DNA from: Chloroflexota bacterium
GTDB lineage: Bacteria; Chloroflexota; Anaerolineae; Anaerolineales; E44-bin32
Length of the DNA stretch: 32,398 nucleotides
Direction of reading: 5' to 3'
Assembly (NCBI GenBank): GCA_024277995.1
Contig: JAJRUD010000069.1
Location: 1-32,398, forward strand
The stretch's first letter is position 1; every line of letters starts with the position of its first letter. Shown piece after piece: positions 14,626-23,181 of this stretch. A program made the translations under genes and the position numbers. The notes below the pieces were generated by a model that saw only the letters and a list, made by a program, of their open reading frames with translations, searched no databases and had not been told where the DNA came from.

Positions 14626-17600
14626 ATGTTCAAACCTGTTCCTAACCCCGTCGATTTCATCGCCCAGGAGCATGAGATCCTGCGCTTCTGGCAGGAGAGC
14701 AAGGCCTTTGACAAGCTGCGCGCCCTGCGCGCGCATGGGCCGCGCTGGTCCTTCATCGACGGTCCCATCACGGCCAACAACCCCATGGGCGTGCACCACG
14801 GCTGGGGCCGGACCTACAAGGACCTCTTCCATCGCTTCAATGCCATGAAGGGCTGTCAGACGCGCTACCAGAACGGCTTCGACTGCCAGGGCCTCTGGGT
14901 GGAGGTGAACGTCGAGCGCGAGATGGGCTTCCGCAGCAAGCGCGACATCGAGGCCTTCGGCCTGGCTGAATTCGTCGTCATCTGCAAGCAGCGCGTCCTG
15001 AACTACGCCGCCGTGCAGACGGAACAGAGCATCCGCCTGGGCTATTGGATGGATTGGGGCGACCCCGACTTCCTGCGCATGCTGCGGGACGAACTGGCGA
15101 AAGACCCCTCGCGTGTGATCACCGTGGCGGGGCCGCAGGGACCGGTGACGGGGACGGTGGAGTGGATCGTCGGCCACCTGGGGATGCCTGAGCTGGGCGG
15201 CTCCTACTTCACCTTCTCCGACGAGAACAACTACACCATCTGGTCGGTCCTCAAATCCTGCGACGAGCGGGGCTGGATCTACAAGGGACGCGATGTGATG
15301 CCCTGGTGCGCCCGCTGCGGGACGGGGATCAGCCAGCATGAGATCGTCACCGAGGGTTATCAGGAGATCACCCATCCGAGCATCGTGCTGCGTTTTCCCC
15401 TGAAGGACAGCCCGGGTGAGAACTTGCTGGTGTGGACCACGACGCCCTGGACGCTGACCAGCAACGTGGCGGCGGCGGTCGGCCCGGAGCTGACCTACCT
15501 GCGCGTCCGCCAGGGGGACGAGGTCTTCTACCTGAGCAAGGGCACCGTGCACGTCCTGAAGGGTGAATACGAGGTGCTGGAGGAGCTGCGCGGGGAGCAG
15601 ATGGAGGGCTGGCAGTACAGCGGGCCCTTCGATGAACTGCCGGCGCAGGTGAAGAGCGGCGCGCCGGAGGCGCATCGCATCATCCTGTGGGACGAGGTGG
15701 GAGAAGAAGAAGGCACGGGGATCGTGCACATCGCCCCGGGCTGCGGCGCCGAGGACTTCGCGCTCAGCAAGCAATACGACCTGCCCGTGATCGCCCCGCT
15801 GGACGAAGCCGGCGTCTTCGTCCAGGGCTTCGACTGGTTGACGGAGATGCGCGTCAGCGAGGTGGCGAAGCCCATTTTTGAGAACCTGACGCAGAAGGGC
15901 CTGACCTACCGCATCGACGATTACACCCACCGCTACCCCGTCTGCTGGCGCTGCGGTGAGGAGCTGGTCTTCCGTCTGGTGGACGAATGGTTCATCTCGA
16001 TGGGAGAGAAGCTGGACAAGCCCTACGAGGAGGTCACCGAGGAGGAAAAGGCGCGCAACCTGCGCTATCAAATCATGGAGGTGGTGATCGATGAAACGCG
16101 CTGGCACCCCTCCTTCGGCCTGGAGCGGGAGCTCGACTGGCTGCGCAACATGGACGACTGGATGATCTCCAAGAAGCGCTATTGGGGGCTGGCGCTGCCG
16201 ATCTACGAATGCGGCGAATGCGGCAACTTCGAGGTGATGGGCAGCAAGGAAGAGTTGCGCGAGCGGGCCGTCGAGGGGTGGGAGATCTTCGAGGGCCATA
16301 CGCCCCACCGGCCATACGTCGATGCCGTGAAGATCGCCTGCTCGAAGTGCGGCAGCTACATCAGCCGCATCCCGGATGTCGGCAATCCGTGGCTGGACGC
16401 GGGCATCGTGGCCATGAGCACGCTGCGCTACAACCAGGATCGGGAGTATTGGAAGCAGTGGTTCCCTGCCGACCTGATCTCCGAGAGCTTCCCGGGGCAA
16501 TTCCGCAACTGGTTCTACAGCCTGCTCACCATGAGCACCATTCTGGAGCGCAAGGCGCCCTTCAAGAACGTCTTCAGCTATGCGACCTTGCTGGCCGAGG
16601 ACGGGCGTCCCATGCACAAGTCGTGGGGCAACGCCATCGAGTTCAACGAGGCGGCCGACAAGATGGGCGTCGATGTGATGCGCTGGCTTTACTGCGATCA
16701 CAAACCTGAGAAGGACCTGCTCTTCGGCTACCATCGCGCCGACGAGGTGCGGCGCCAATTCTTGCTCCCGCTGTGGAACGTCTACGCCTTCTTCGTCACC
16801 TACGCCAACCTGGACGGCTGGACCCCCGCCGACCGGGGCGAGGCAGCCTTCAGCGACCTGGACCGCTGGATCCTGTCACGATTGCAGGAGGTGGTGGTCG
16901 AGGTCACCCGTCGCCTGGAGACTTTCGAACCCAACCTGGCGACGGCCGCCGTGAACCGCTTCCTGGATCACCTGAGCAACTGGTATCTGCGCCGCAGCCG
17001 GCGGCGCTTCTGGGCCAAGCCCGGCGCCAGCGAAGCCTCCGACGCCGACAAACGGGCCGCCTACCGGACGCTCTATGAAGTGCTGGTCACCTTGAGCAAA
17101 CTGCTGGCCCCCTTCGTGCCCTTCGTGACGGAGGTCATCTTCCAGAATCTGGTCCGGCAGGTAGACGCCGATGCCCCGGAGAGCGTGCATCATTGCGATT
17201 GGCCTGCGGCCGACGAGGGTCGGATTGACCGTGAGCTGCTGCGGGACATGGATCTGGTGATGAAGCTGGTCTCCCTTGGCCACGCGAGCCGCAACCAGGC
17301 GAACCTCAAGCTGCGTCAGCCCCTGGCCGAAGCGGCCATCGTGGTAGGGGCGGCCGACGAGCGCGCCGTCGTCGATCGCTATGGCGATCTGATCGGCGAG
17401 GAGCTGAACGTCAGGCGCGTCAGGCTGCTGGACGCCGCCACGGAAGTGGTCAGCTACCGCCTGCACCCGCTCCCCAGGCAGTTGGGCCAGAAGTACGGCG
17501 CTCGCTTCCCCGCGCTGCGCCGCGCGATCCTCGAACTCGATGCCGAAGAGGCGGGACGGCGCTTGCTGGAGGGGCAGCCGATCGAAGTGTCGCTGGATGG

Positions 17601-17991
17601 CGAGCGGCTGGAGGTCTTGCCAGAGGAAGTCGAGGTCAGGTTCGAGAGCCACTCCGGATTCGCTGCGGCGGTGGAGGGCCCCTATCTGGTGGCGCTGGAC
17701 ACGGAGATCACCCCCGAGCTGGCGCGTGAGGGATTGATGCGCGAGTTCGTGCGCCGGGTGCAGGAACTGCGTAAGAAGGCGGGCCTCGACGTCGCGGATC
17801 GCATCGCGATCCAGTACCACGCGACGCCGCAACTGGCGGAGGCAATCGAGGCGCATCGGGCCTTCGTCATGGCCGAGACCCTGGCCGAGGAGCTGCGGGC
17901 CGTCGATCAACCGCAGGGTGAGGCGGCCATGGAGCAGGATTTCGGCGGCGAAAGCCTGCAGGTGGCCATCAGACGGCAGATGGCCGCGTAA
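14626..17991 (+). CDS. ileS: Isoleucyl-tRNA synthetase, type 2-like with GVHH signature
   Basis: A 1121-residue class I synthetase that charges tRNA-Ile. The ATP-binding HIGH motif is replaced by GVHH (55-58, within NPMGVHHGWGRTYKD), a form with positions 1 and 3 swapped. The KMSKS loop reads MHKSWGN (663-669), keeping the second Lys. The CP1 editing domain is present: WTTTPWTLTSN from Trp270, and a GIVHIAPGCGAEDF segment near 370. Four Cys pairs (CARCG, CWRCG, CGECG, CSKCG) suggest zinc sites. The anticodon-binding helical domain starts near 755 (DRWILSRLQ), and the C-terminal extension resembles eukaryote-like IleRS2. The upstream AUC T-box supports isoleucine. GAGG precedes the ATG. Length is normal. 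IleRS2 enzymes tend to be mupirocin-tolerant. Confidence 0.9.
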   Translation: MFKPVPNPVDFIAQEHEILRFWQESKAFDKLRALRAHGPRWSFIDGPITANNPMGVHHGWGRTYKDLFHRFNAMKGCQTRYQNGFDCQGLWVEVNVEREMGFRSKRDIEAFGLAEFVVICKQRVLNYAAVQTEQSIRLGYWMDWGDPDFLRMLRDELAKDPSRVITVAGPQGPVTGTVEWIVGHLGMPELGGSYFTFSDENNYTIWSVLKSCDERGWIYKGRDVMPWCARCGTGISQHEIVTEGYQEITHPSIVLRFPLKDSPGENLLVWTTTPWTLTSNVAAAVGPELTYLRVRQGDEVFYLSKGTVHVLKGEYEVLEELRGEQMEGWQYSGPFDELPAQVKSGAPEAHRIILWDEVGEEEGTGIVHIAPGCGAEDFALSKQYDLPVIAPLDEAGVFVQGFDWLTEMRVSEVAKPIFENLTQKGLTYRIDDYTHRYPVCWRCGEELVFRLVDEWFISMGEKLDKPYEEVTEEEKARNLRYQIMEVVIDETRWHPSFGLERELDWLRNMDDWMISKKRYWGLALPIYECGECGNFEVMGSKEELRERAVEGWEIFEGHTPHRPYVDAVKIACSKCGSYISRIPDVGNPWLDAGIVAMSTLRYNQDREYWKQWFPADLISESFPGQFRNWFYSLLTMSTILERKAPFKNVFSYATLLAEDGRPMHKSWGNAIEFNEAADKMGVDVMRWLYCDHKPEKDLLFGYHRADEVRRQFLLPLWNVYAFFVTYANLDGWTPADRGEAAFSDLDRWILSRLQEVVVEVTRRLETFEPNLATAAVNRFLDHLSNWYLRRSRRRFWAKPGASEASDADKRAAYRTLYEVLVTLSKLLAPFVPFVTEVIFQNLVRQVDADAPESVHHCDWPAADEGRIDRELLRDMDLVMKLVSLGHASRNQANLKLRQPLAEAAIVVGAADERAVVDRYGDLIGEELNVRRVRLLDAATEVVSYRLHPLPRQLGQKYGARFPALRRAILELDAEEAGRRLLEGQPIEVSLDGERLEVLPEEVEVRFESHSGFAAAVEGPYLVALDTEITPELAREGLMREFVRRVQELRKKAGLDVADRIAIQYHATPQLAEAIEAHRAFVMAETLAEELRAVDQPQGEAAMEQDFGGESLQVAIRRQMAA

Positions 17992-18354
17992 CCGGGCGGT
18001 TTTCTCTTTTCCAATGGCTGCTCGCCGCCAGGGGGTGTGAGGGGGAAGCGGGAAGGCATGCAATCGCAGACAGGCAGATCGCGGCATGTGGCTGAACCGG
18101 TCCGGGGACGCGGGATCGCGATGAGGATGCGCCGCGTGTGCCTTGGATCGGAATGCGGCTATGTGTGCTACTCCCCCAGGGTTGCGCGTCAGGCTGAGAG
18201 ATGCGCTGGCGCGGTCTTGCGGCCCGAGCGCGAGAGAGGAGGGCTGGAAGAGGCTGTTTCTCGAGCCCATTGCGCCCCTTGGATAGAAGAGTATCGGTGG
18301 CGGAGGCCAGCGCTGTACTCAGTGCGCAGTGCGCGGCGCGGCGAGCGGATGCGG
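17992..18354 (+). other. Intergenic stretch after ileS
   Basis: No convincing gene or RNA is seen in these 363 bases. A T-rich run (17999-18011) follows a weak 4-bp CCGC/GCGG pairing and may serve as the ileS operon terminator. The frame upstream of lspA is open here but has no homology-like features. Confidence 0.4.
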
Positions 18355-18360
18355 TACAAT
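18355..18360 (+). promoter_or_regulatory. -10 box for the lspA operon
   Basis: TACAAT without a recognisable -35. A start of transcription near 18367 would leave no leader for the ATG at 18370, but a normal 36-nt leader for the TTG at 18403. Confidence 0.4.
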
Positions 18361-18402
18361 CCGGCTACGATGACATCGGTGGCTCGTGGCAGGAGAGGCA
18401 AT

Positions 18403-18936
18403 TTGGGGAAACTTCGCGATTATCTTGTCTTGATCGGCCTGGCAGGATTGGTGCTTGCGCTGGACCAATGGACCAAGGCATTGGTACGCACGCAGCTGGA
18501 TTTGGGCGAGGTTTGGATGCCCATCCCGTGGCTGGCACCCTACGCTCGCATCGTCCATTGGAACAACACCGGCGCCGCCTTTGGTCTCTTCCCCGCGGGT
18601 GGGATGTTCTTCACCATCATCGCCGTGGTCGTGGCCGTGGCCATCCTCTTCTACTATCCGCGCATCCCGCGCGGCCAGGTTCTGTTGCGGCTGGCGCTCG
18701 CGCTGCAGCTCGGCGGGGCGATGGGAAACCTGACGGACCGTCTCTTGCGGGGAACGGTGACGGACTTCATTTCAGTCGGCAGGTTTCCGGTCTTCAATCT
18801 GGCGGACTCGAGCATCTCCATCGGGGCGGTGGTCCTGGTGATCACCATGTGGCTGGAAGAACGCCGCGAGGCGCGCGAGAGGGCGACTGCCGCAGCGAGC
18901 GACGAAGAAGTCAGCACGGAACAAAGGGTGGGGTGA
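18403..18936 (+). CDS. lspA: Lipoprotein signal peptidase II
   Basis: A 177-residue inner-membrane aspartyl protease that removes the signal peptide from prolipoproteins after lipidation. Four hydrophobic segments are visible. Family motifs are ALDQWTKALV, NNTGAAFGLF, GAMGNLTDR and FNLADSSI, and the Asp residues of the last two are the catalytic pair. The TTG at 18403 has AGGAG 7 nt upstream and gives the usual protein length. An in-frame ATG at 18370 has no ribosome-binding site. The tail after the last helix is acidic and probably cytoplasmic. The stop overlaps the next gene's GTG start by 4 bp, the common lspA-rluD arrangement. The M23 lipoprotein at 9496 would be a candidate substrate. 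Confidence 0.9.
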   Translation: MGKLRDYLVLIGLAGLVLALDQWTKALVRTQLDLGEVWMPIPWLAPYARIVHWNNTGAAFGLFPAGGMFFTIIAVVVAVAILFYYPRIPRGQVLLRLALALQLGGAMGNLTDRLLRGTVTDFISVGRFPVFNLADSSISIGAVVLVITMWLEERREARERATAAASDEEVSTEQRVG

Positions 18937-19865
18937 ACGGGCAGCGAGTCCGATTCCAGGTTGCGGGTCCAGGCGGTCGGCTGGACAGAGTGCTCGTCGG
19001 GCATCTGGCGGGGCATTCGCGCAGCTATCTGCAGCGTCTCATCAGGGGTGGACGCGTGCTTGTCGACGGCCAGCCGGTGAGCAAGCCGGGGGCGCTCCTG
19101 GAAGGGGGCGAATGGGTCGAGGTGAACCTGCCTGCGCCGACGCCGACAAACCTGATACCGGAATCCATCCCGCTCGATATCATCTTCGAGAACCGGGACT
19201 TGGTGGTGGTGAACAAGCCGGCGGGCATGGTTGTGCACCCCTCAGCAGGGCATGACGTGGGAACGCTGGTGCACGCTGTCCTGGCGCATGCGCCGGACAT
19301 CCGCGGCATCGGCGGCGAGATCCGGCCGGGGGTGATACACCGGCTGGACAAAGACACCTCAGGCCTCATCCTGCTGGCCAAGGACGATGGGACCCATCGC
19401 TTCATACAGGCGCAATTCAAGGCACGCGAGGTGGAGAAGGTCTACCTGGCGCTGGTCGATGGAGCGCCGCCCACGCCTGCGGGGCGCATCGAGGCCCCCA
19501 TCGGGCGCGACCCGCGCCACCGGAAGCGCATGGCCGTGCAGACACCTGGCAGGGGGCGCGATGCGGTCACCGTCTTCCACACACAGGAGCGTTTCGCCGA
19601 GCATACGCTGCTCGAGGTTCGCCCGCTGACCGGCAGGACGCATCAGATCCGCGTCCATCTGGCGTTTCTGGGTTGCCCTATCGTTGGGGATACCGTCTAT
19701 GGCCGGCGCAGGCCTTCTTTGCCGCTGAAACGCCAGTTCCTGCACGCCGCACGGCTGACGCTGCGCATTCCAGGCGAGGCGCAGCCGCGCACCTTCGATG
19801 CGCCCCTGCCTCCCGAGCTGGAGTCCATCCTGGAGGACCTGCGTGATCCATCCGGGAAGTTGTGA
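18933..19865 (+). CDS. rluD: RluD-family pseudouridine synthase
   Basis: A 310-residue RluA/RluD-family enzyme that converts specific uridines of 23S rRNA (or tRNA) to pseudouridine. An N-terminal S4 RNA-binding domain covers about residues 12-65 ([19 protein letters not shown]). The catalytic domain follows, with [12 protein letters not shown] (92-103), the active Asp139 in HRLDKDTSG, and the [10 protein letters not shown] motif near 226-236. The GTG start shares GTGA with the lspA stop, so translation is probably coupled. Length is typical. Which uridines are modified is not readable; RluD is the closest named member by pattern. Confidence 0.9.
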   Translation: MNGQRVRFQVAGPGGRLDRVLVGHLAGHSRSYLQRLIRGGRVLVDGQPVSKPGALLEGGEWVEVNLPAPTPTNLIPESIPLDIIFENRDLVVVNKPAGMVVHPSAGHDVGTLVHAVLAHAPDIRGIGGEIRPGVIHRLDKDTSGLILLAKDDGTHRFIQAQFKAREVEKVYLALVDGAPPTPAGRIEAPIGRDPRHRKRMAVQTPGRGRDAVTVFHTQERFAEHTLLEVRPLTGRTHQIRVHLAFLGCPIVGDTVYGRRRPSLPLKRQFLHAARLTLRIPGEAQPRTFDAPLPPELESILEDLRDPSGKL

Positions 19866-19873
19866 GGTTCGAA

Positions 19874-20917
19874 ATGGGCATGCCCTGGATCGACTTGCGA
19901 TCGGATACGGTAACGCACCCCACGCCGGCAATGCGCCGCGCCATGGCCGAGGCGGAGGTGGGGGATGACGTCTACGGCGAAGACCCCACGGTGGGGCGTC
20001 TGGAGGAGATGGCCGCTGAGCGGATGGGGAAGCAGGCGGCGCTATTCGTGCCCTCCGGGACCATGGCCAATCTGGCGGCCATCCTGGCGCATTGCGGCCG
20101 CGGCGAAGAGGTGATCCTGGGGGATGTCTCCCATACTTTCCTTTATGAGGCGGGCGGTTCGGCGGCGGTGGCCGGCGTTCATCCACGCACGCTGCCCAAC
20201 CTCCGGGATGGGACATTGGACCTGGCCGCCATCGAGGAGGCCATCCGGCCTGACGACCCTAATCATCCCGTGACGCGTTTGATCTGCCTGGAGAACACCC
20301 ACAATCGCTGCGGGGGTTCTGTGCTGAGTGTCGAGTACACGCGGCGGGTGGGGGAGCTGGCCAGCCGGCACGGTCTGCGGCTGCATCTCGATGGGGCGCG
20401 CATTTTCAACGCTGCCGTCGCGCTGGGTGTTCCTGCGCGCGAGCTGGCGGACCCCGTGGATTCGGTATCCTTCTGCCTGTCGAAGGCGCTCTGTGCGCCG
20501 GTGGGATCGCTGCTTTGCGGCGATGAAGCCTTCATAGGTCGGGCGCGTCGGGCGCGTAAACTGCTGGGGGGCGGCATGCGCCAGGCGGGAATCCTGGCGG
20601 CGGCGGGCATCGTGGCTCTGGAAGAGATGGTGGATCGGTTGGCTGAAGACCACGCGCGTGCGCGCCGGCTGGCGGAGGTATTGCGCGAGCTGCCGGGGCT
20701 CAGCCTGGAATGGGATCCGCCGCCGACGAACATGCTCTACCTGCGCTTCGGTGAAAAGGCGAAGATCAATGCCAGGGAGACTGTGGATGCCATGCGCGCC
20801 CGCGGGATCCGGTTGTCGGCGTTGACGGATGACCGCATGCGTCTGGTGGTCCACTATTGGATCGATGACGGGGCGTTGGAGCAGGTAATAGGGGCTTTCG
20901 CGGCGTTGCTGGGATGA
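19874..20917 (+). CDS. ltaE: Low-specificity L-threonine aldolase
   Basis: A 347-residue PLP enzyme (fold type I) that cleaves threonine or allo-threonine to glycine and acetaldehyde. Visible landmarks: [11 protein letters not shown] (7-17), [11 protein letters not shown] (30-40), PSGTMANL (60-67), His87 in [17 protein letters not shown] (140-144), [11 protein letters not shown] (170-180), and the PLP lysine Lys204 in [13 protein letters not shown]. The ATG at 19874 has GTGAGG 6 nt before it. An in-frame GTG at 19862 overlapping the rluD stop is an alternative start and would add four residues. It is third in the lspA-rluD operon and converges on an epimerase gene 22 bp away. Confidence 0.92.
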   Translation: MGMPWIDLRSDTVTHPTPAMRRAMAEAEVGDDVYGEDPTVGRLEEMAAERMGKQAALFVPSGTMANLAAILAHCGRGEEVILGDVSHTFLYEAGGSAAVAGVHPRTLPNLRDGTLDLAAIEEAIRPDDPNHPVTRLICLENTHNRCGGSVLSVEYTRRVGELASRHGLRLHLDGARIFNAAVALGVPARELADPVDSVSFCLSKALCAPVGSLLCGDEAFIGRARRARKLLGGGMRQAGILAAAGIVALEEMVDRLAEDHARARRLAEVLRELPGLSLEWDPPPTNMLYLRFGEKAKINARETVDAMRARGIRLSALTDDRMRLVVHYWIDDGALEQVIGAFAALLG

Positions 20918-20939
20918 ATCGGGGCACGGGCGGGGCGGC

Positions 20940-21938
20940 TCAGTCCAGGTAGCCGTTCTCTTTGAGCCAGGCTGCGGTGCGCCGCATGCCCTCGTCCAGC
21001 GAGACCACCGGTTCCCAGCCCAACAGTTGCCGGGCCTTGAGATTGCTGAAGCTGTTGCTACTGCGCAGGGAGTGGATGGCGCGCCGGTTGAGGCTGGCGC
21101 GTTTTCCCTTCATGGCGGCGCGCAGCTCGAAGGTCAGGGCCAGCACCCACGCCACAGGGTAGGGGAGCGAGGGGAATCGTTCCACGCCCAGCATCTTACC
21201 GTAGTAGCCGAAGAAGTCGCGCCAGGGCACGCCGATGCCATCGGTCAGGTTGATGGCTTGGCCGACGGCCTCGTCGACCTGGGCGCAGCGGAGCAGGCCT
21301 TCGACGACGCTGTCGATGTAGACGGGCTTGCAGAGGTGCCTGCCGCCATCGATGAGAATCATGCGCCCGGCCTTGATCAGTTCCACGGGCCGGATGGTGA
21401 ACTGCCTGGAGCCGGGGCCGTAGACCTGCGAGGGGCGCGCCACGACCACCGGAAGGTCCTGTTCGCGATAGGCTTGGAATACAATTTGCTCGGCGGCGAG
21501 TTTGGAGTCGTGATACACCTCACCCTTGAGGCGCGTCGGCGTGCTCTCGTCGATGTCGAAGCGCTGGGGGGATCCGTATACGGCGCACGAGCTGACGTGG
21601 ACGAAGCGCTCGAGCCCGGTATCGACCGCCGCCTGCACGACGTTGCGCGTGCCATCCACGTTGACGGCCCAGACGGCTTCCCGGTCGCCGCTCTCGCCGA
21701 CGTAGGCTGCGGCGTGGAAGAGGATCTGGCAGCCCTGAAGGGCTGGCGGCAGGGTCGCGGGTCGCGTGATGTCGCCAACGAAGATTTCAGCACCCTGCGC
21801 GGCCAGTTGGGAAGCCTTGGCAGGATCGCGCACGAAGGCCCGGACGTGTACGCCCTCGCGCAGCAGGCGGTCGGCCAGGTGGCCGCCGATGAAGCCGGTG
21901 GCGCCGGTGACCAGCGCACGTTTGCCTCGAAGCTCCAT
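20940..21938 (-). CDS. NAD-dependent epimerase/dehydratase (extended SDR)
   Basis: A 332-residue extended short-chain dehydrogenase/reductase, of the type that acts on nucleotide sugars, sterols or dihydroflavonol-like substrates. The NAD(P) fingerprint TGATGFIGGHL is at 11-21, GDIT near 53-56, HAAAYVG near 75, and the catalytic YHDSK (Tyr-x3-Lys) near 147-151 after SSCAVYGS. The ATG at 21938 begins the canonical SDR N-terminus (MELRGKRALVTG). A TACAAT box sits only 7 bp before it and there is no Shine-Dalgarno, suggesting a leaderless message. The frame stays open further upstream, but only through a repeat. The exact substrate is not determined; 3-beta-HSD-like and UDP-sugar epimerase roles are both possible. 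Confidence 0.88.
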   Translation of the reverse strand: MELRGKRALVTGATGFIGGHLADRLLREGVHVRAFVRDPAKASQLAAQGAEIFVGDITRPATLPPALQGCQILFHAAAYVGESGDREAVWAVNVDGTRNVVQAAVDTGLERFVHVSSCAVYGSPQRFDIDESTPTRLKGEVYHDSKLAAEQIVFQAYREQDLPVVVARPSQVYGPGSRQFTIRPVELIKAGRMILIDGGRHLCKPVYIDSVVEGLLRCAQVDEAVGQAINLTDGIGVPWRDFFGYYGKMLGVERFPSLPYPVAWVLALTFELRAAMKGKRASLNRRAIHSLRSSNSFSNLKARQLLGWEPVVSLDEGMRRTAAWLKENGYLD

Positions 21939-21945
21939 GCGCCAG

Positions 21946-21951
21946 ATTGTA
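21946..21951 (-). promoter_or_regulatory. Extended -10 of the epimerase gene
   Basis: On the minus strand TGG-TACAAT forms an extended -10 seven bases before the ATG, with no good -35. Transcription would begin at or next to the start codon. Confidence 0.45.
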
Positions 21952-21976
21952 CCATCAGGCTGCACGGGATACCCGA

Positions 21977-22009
21977 CCCGCCACCCTGAGCCTGTCGAAG
22001 GGTGGCGGG
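21977..22009. repeat. Palindromic repeat with CCTGAGCCTGTCGAAGG core
   Basis: CCCGCCACCCT (21977-21987) and AGGGTGGCGGG (21999-22009) are perfect 11-bp inverted arms around GAGCCTGTCGA. The core 'CCTGAGCCTGTCGAAGG' is a dispersed palindromic element seen in many unrelated bacterial genomes. It lies between the epimerase and tRNA-Asp promoters. Confidence 0.75.
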
Positions 22010-22067
22010 CGTGATGGTGAGAGGGGGTGAGCGTCCTTGTCGAAATGCACCTGAAAAGTGCCATGGC

Positions 22068-22096
22068 TTGACGCTCGGTGCGGCGGATGGTAGACT
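22068..22096 (+). promoter_or_regulatory. SigA-type promoter of tRNA-Asp
   Basis: TTGACG (22068-22073) and TAGACT (22091-22096) are 17 bp apart, placing the start of transcription just before the tRNA at 22108. Confidence 0.75.
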
Positions 22097-22107
22097 GTGC
22101 GGCAGTC

Positions 22108-22181
22108 GGGGGTGTGGTGTAGTGGCCCAACACGCTGCCCTGTCAAGGCAGAGATCGCGGGTTCGAATCCCGTCATCCCCG
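22108..22181 (+). tRNA. tRNA-Asp (GTC)
   Basis: A full cloverleaf of 74 nt. The acceptor stem GGGGGTG/CATCCCC has one G-U pair. The D arm is GTGT/ACAC and the anticodon stem is CTGCC/GGCAG with loop CTGTCAA. The T arm is GCGGG/CCCGT with loop TTCGAAT. The anticodon is GTC at 22142-22144. The discriminator is G, as expected for tRNA-Asp. CCA is not encoded. Confidence 0.96.
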
Positions 22182-22186
22182 CTCGA

Positions 22187-22212
22187 CCGCCCGGCCGTGA
22201 CTGGCCGGGCGG
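22187..22212 (+). terminator. tRNA-Asp terminator hairpin
   Basis: CCGCCCGGCC and GGCCGGGCGG form a perfect 10-bp stem around GTGACT five bases after the tRNA. The T-run is poor (ATTTG), but position and strength suit a tRNA terminator. Confidence 0.7.
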
Positions 22213-22229
22213 GCTGCATTTGTGCCGCA

Positions 22230-22258
22230 TTGCGGCCAGGGCTGGGCCGCCGTAGAAT
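22230..22258 (+). promoter_or_regulatory. SigA-type promoter of the alpha/beta hydrolase
   Basis: TTGCGG (22230-22235) and TAGAAT (22253-22258) are 17 bp apart, 30 bp ahead of the ATG. Confidence 0.6.
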
Positions 22259-22287
22259 GGCTTGAATCGGAAATCGAGGTGCAGACG

Positions 22288-23118
22288 ATGCGTCATCGCG
22301 AGAACGCTTTTCTGGGTCCAAGAGATATTGAGCACTATCATCAGGTCTGGGAGCCGGATTCTGAGCCGCGCGCCATCGTCGCTCTGGTGCACGGGATGGG
22401 GGAGCACTGTGGGCGGTATCAGGCGCTGGCCGAGCGCTTCACGGAGGCCGGCCTTGCGGTCCACGGCTTCGATTTGCCCGGGCACGGCAGGACACCGGGG
22501 CCGCGTGGGCATGTCAATTCCTGGGAAGACATGCTGGGCAGCGTGGGCGCTTTCCTGGAAAAGGTGCTCGGCGAGGCGCCGGAGCGGCCGCTTTTCCTGT
22601 ACGGCCACAGCCTGGGCGGCCTGATCGCCATAGATTACGCGATACGCCGCCCAGAGGGCTTGCGCGGACTGATCGCATCGGCGCCGGCACTGGATCTCTC
22701 GGGGTTTTCCACGACGCGCATTGCGCTGGCCAAGATCCTGTCGCGCCTGCTGCCGCGGCTCGCCCTGAGCACAGGGCTGGACGTGGAAGGTCTCTCGCGC
22801 GACCCGGAAGTGGTACGTGCATACCAGGAGGATCCGCTGGTGCACGACAAGGCGACCACCCGCTTTGGAGCGTCTGTGATCGAAGCCGTCGGTCGGGTCT
22901 GGGAGACCGCCGGCAAGCTGGATGTGCCGCTGCTGATCCTGCACGGCCAGGATGACCGGCTGGTGCCAGCCGATTCGAGCGCGCGGTTCATACGGATCGC
23001 GGGGAGCAGCGACAAACAGCGCATCGAATACCCGCAGGGTTACCATGAGCCGCACAACGACCTGCAGCGCGAAGAAGTCTACCGCGATGTGCTTTCGTGG
23101 ATCGAGGCGAGGATCTGA
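22288..23118 (+). CDS. Monoacylglycerol lipase-like alpha/beta hydrolase
   Basis: A 276-residue serine hydrolase of the monoacylglycerol lipase/lysophospholipase group (Hydrolase_4). The oxyanion region is VHGMGEHCGRY (34-44), with FDLPGHGRTPGPRGH (61-75) after it. The nucleophile is Ser108 in YGHSLGG, the acid is an Asp in HGQDDRLVP near 230, and the base is His in GYHEPHND near 258. There is no signal peptide, so it is cytoplasmic or peripheral. GAGG lies 8 nt before the ATG. The ThiI-like gene follows after a 63-bp gap on the same strand and may be co-transcribed. The substrate is probably a lysophospholipid or monoglyceride, by family only. Confidence 0.9.
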   Translation: MRHRENAFLGPRDIEHYHQVWEPDSEPRAIVALVHGMGEHCGRYQALAERFTEAGLAVHGFDLPGHGRTPGPRGHVNSWEDMLGSVGAFLEKVLGEAPERPLFLYGHSLGGLIAIDYAIRRPEGLRGLIASAPALDLSGFSTTRIALAKILSRLLPRLALSTGLDVEGLSRDPEVVRAYQEDPLVHDKATTRFGASVIEAVGRVWETAGKLDVPLLILHGQDDRLVPADSSARFIRIAGSSDKQRIEYPQGYHEPHNDLQREEVYRDVLSWIEARI

Positions 23119-23181
23119 GCGGGGTCGGTGTCGCGGGCGCAGCGGTGGGGGTACGCTGAGCGCGGGACAGATTGGTCGGGT

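Noticed and set aside
14578-16758. Long antisense open frame (726 codons) opposite ileS
   Set aside because: It is a mirror of a clearly conserved IleRS in GC-rich DNA, with His/Asp/Leu-rich composition and no recognisable domain.
17992-18011. Possible intrinsic terminator after ileS
   Set aside because: The T-rich run is real, but the preceding stem is only about 4 bp, too weak to call as a terminator feature.
18194-18206. CTGAGAGATGCGC resembling part of a TPP riboswitch
   Set aside because: No matching second conserved block (ACCTGATCTGG-like) follows, and the downstream gene is lspA, not thiamine related.
18037-18402. N-terminal extension of lspA in the same frame
   Set aside because: It has no membrane or domain features and would make LspA far longer than the family. 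A good Shine-Dalgarno and TTG lie at 18391-18405.
21027-21989. Plus-strand open frame of 320 codons over the epimerase
   Set aside because: Antisense to a canonical SDR with the full NAD-binding and YxxxK motifs.
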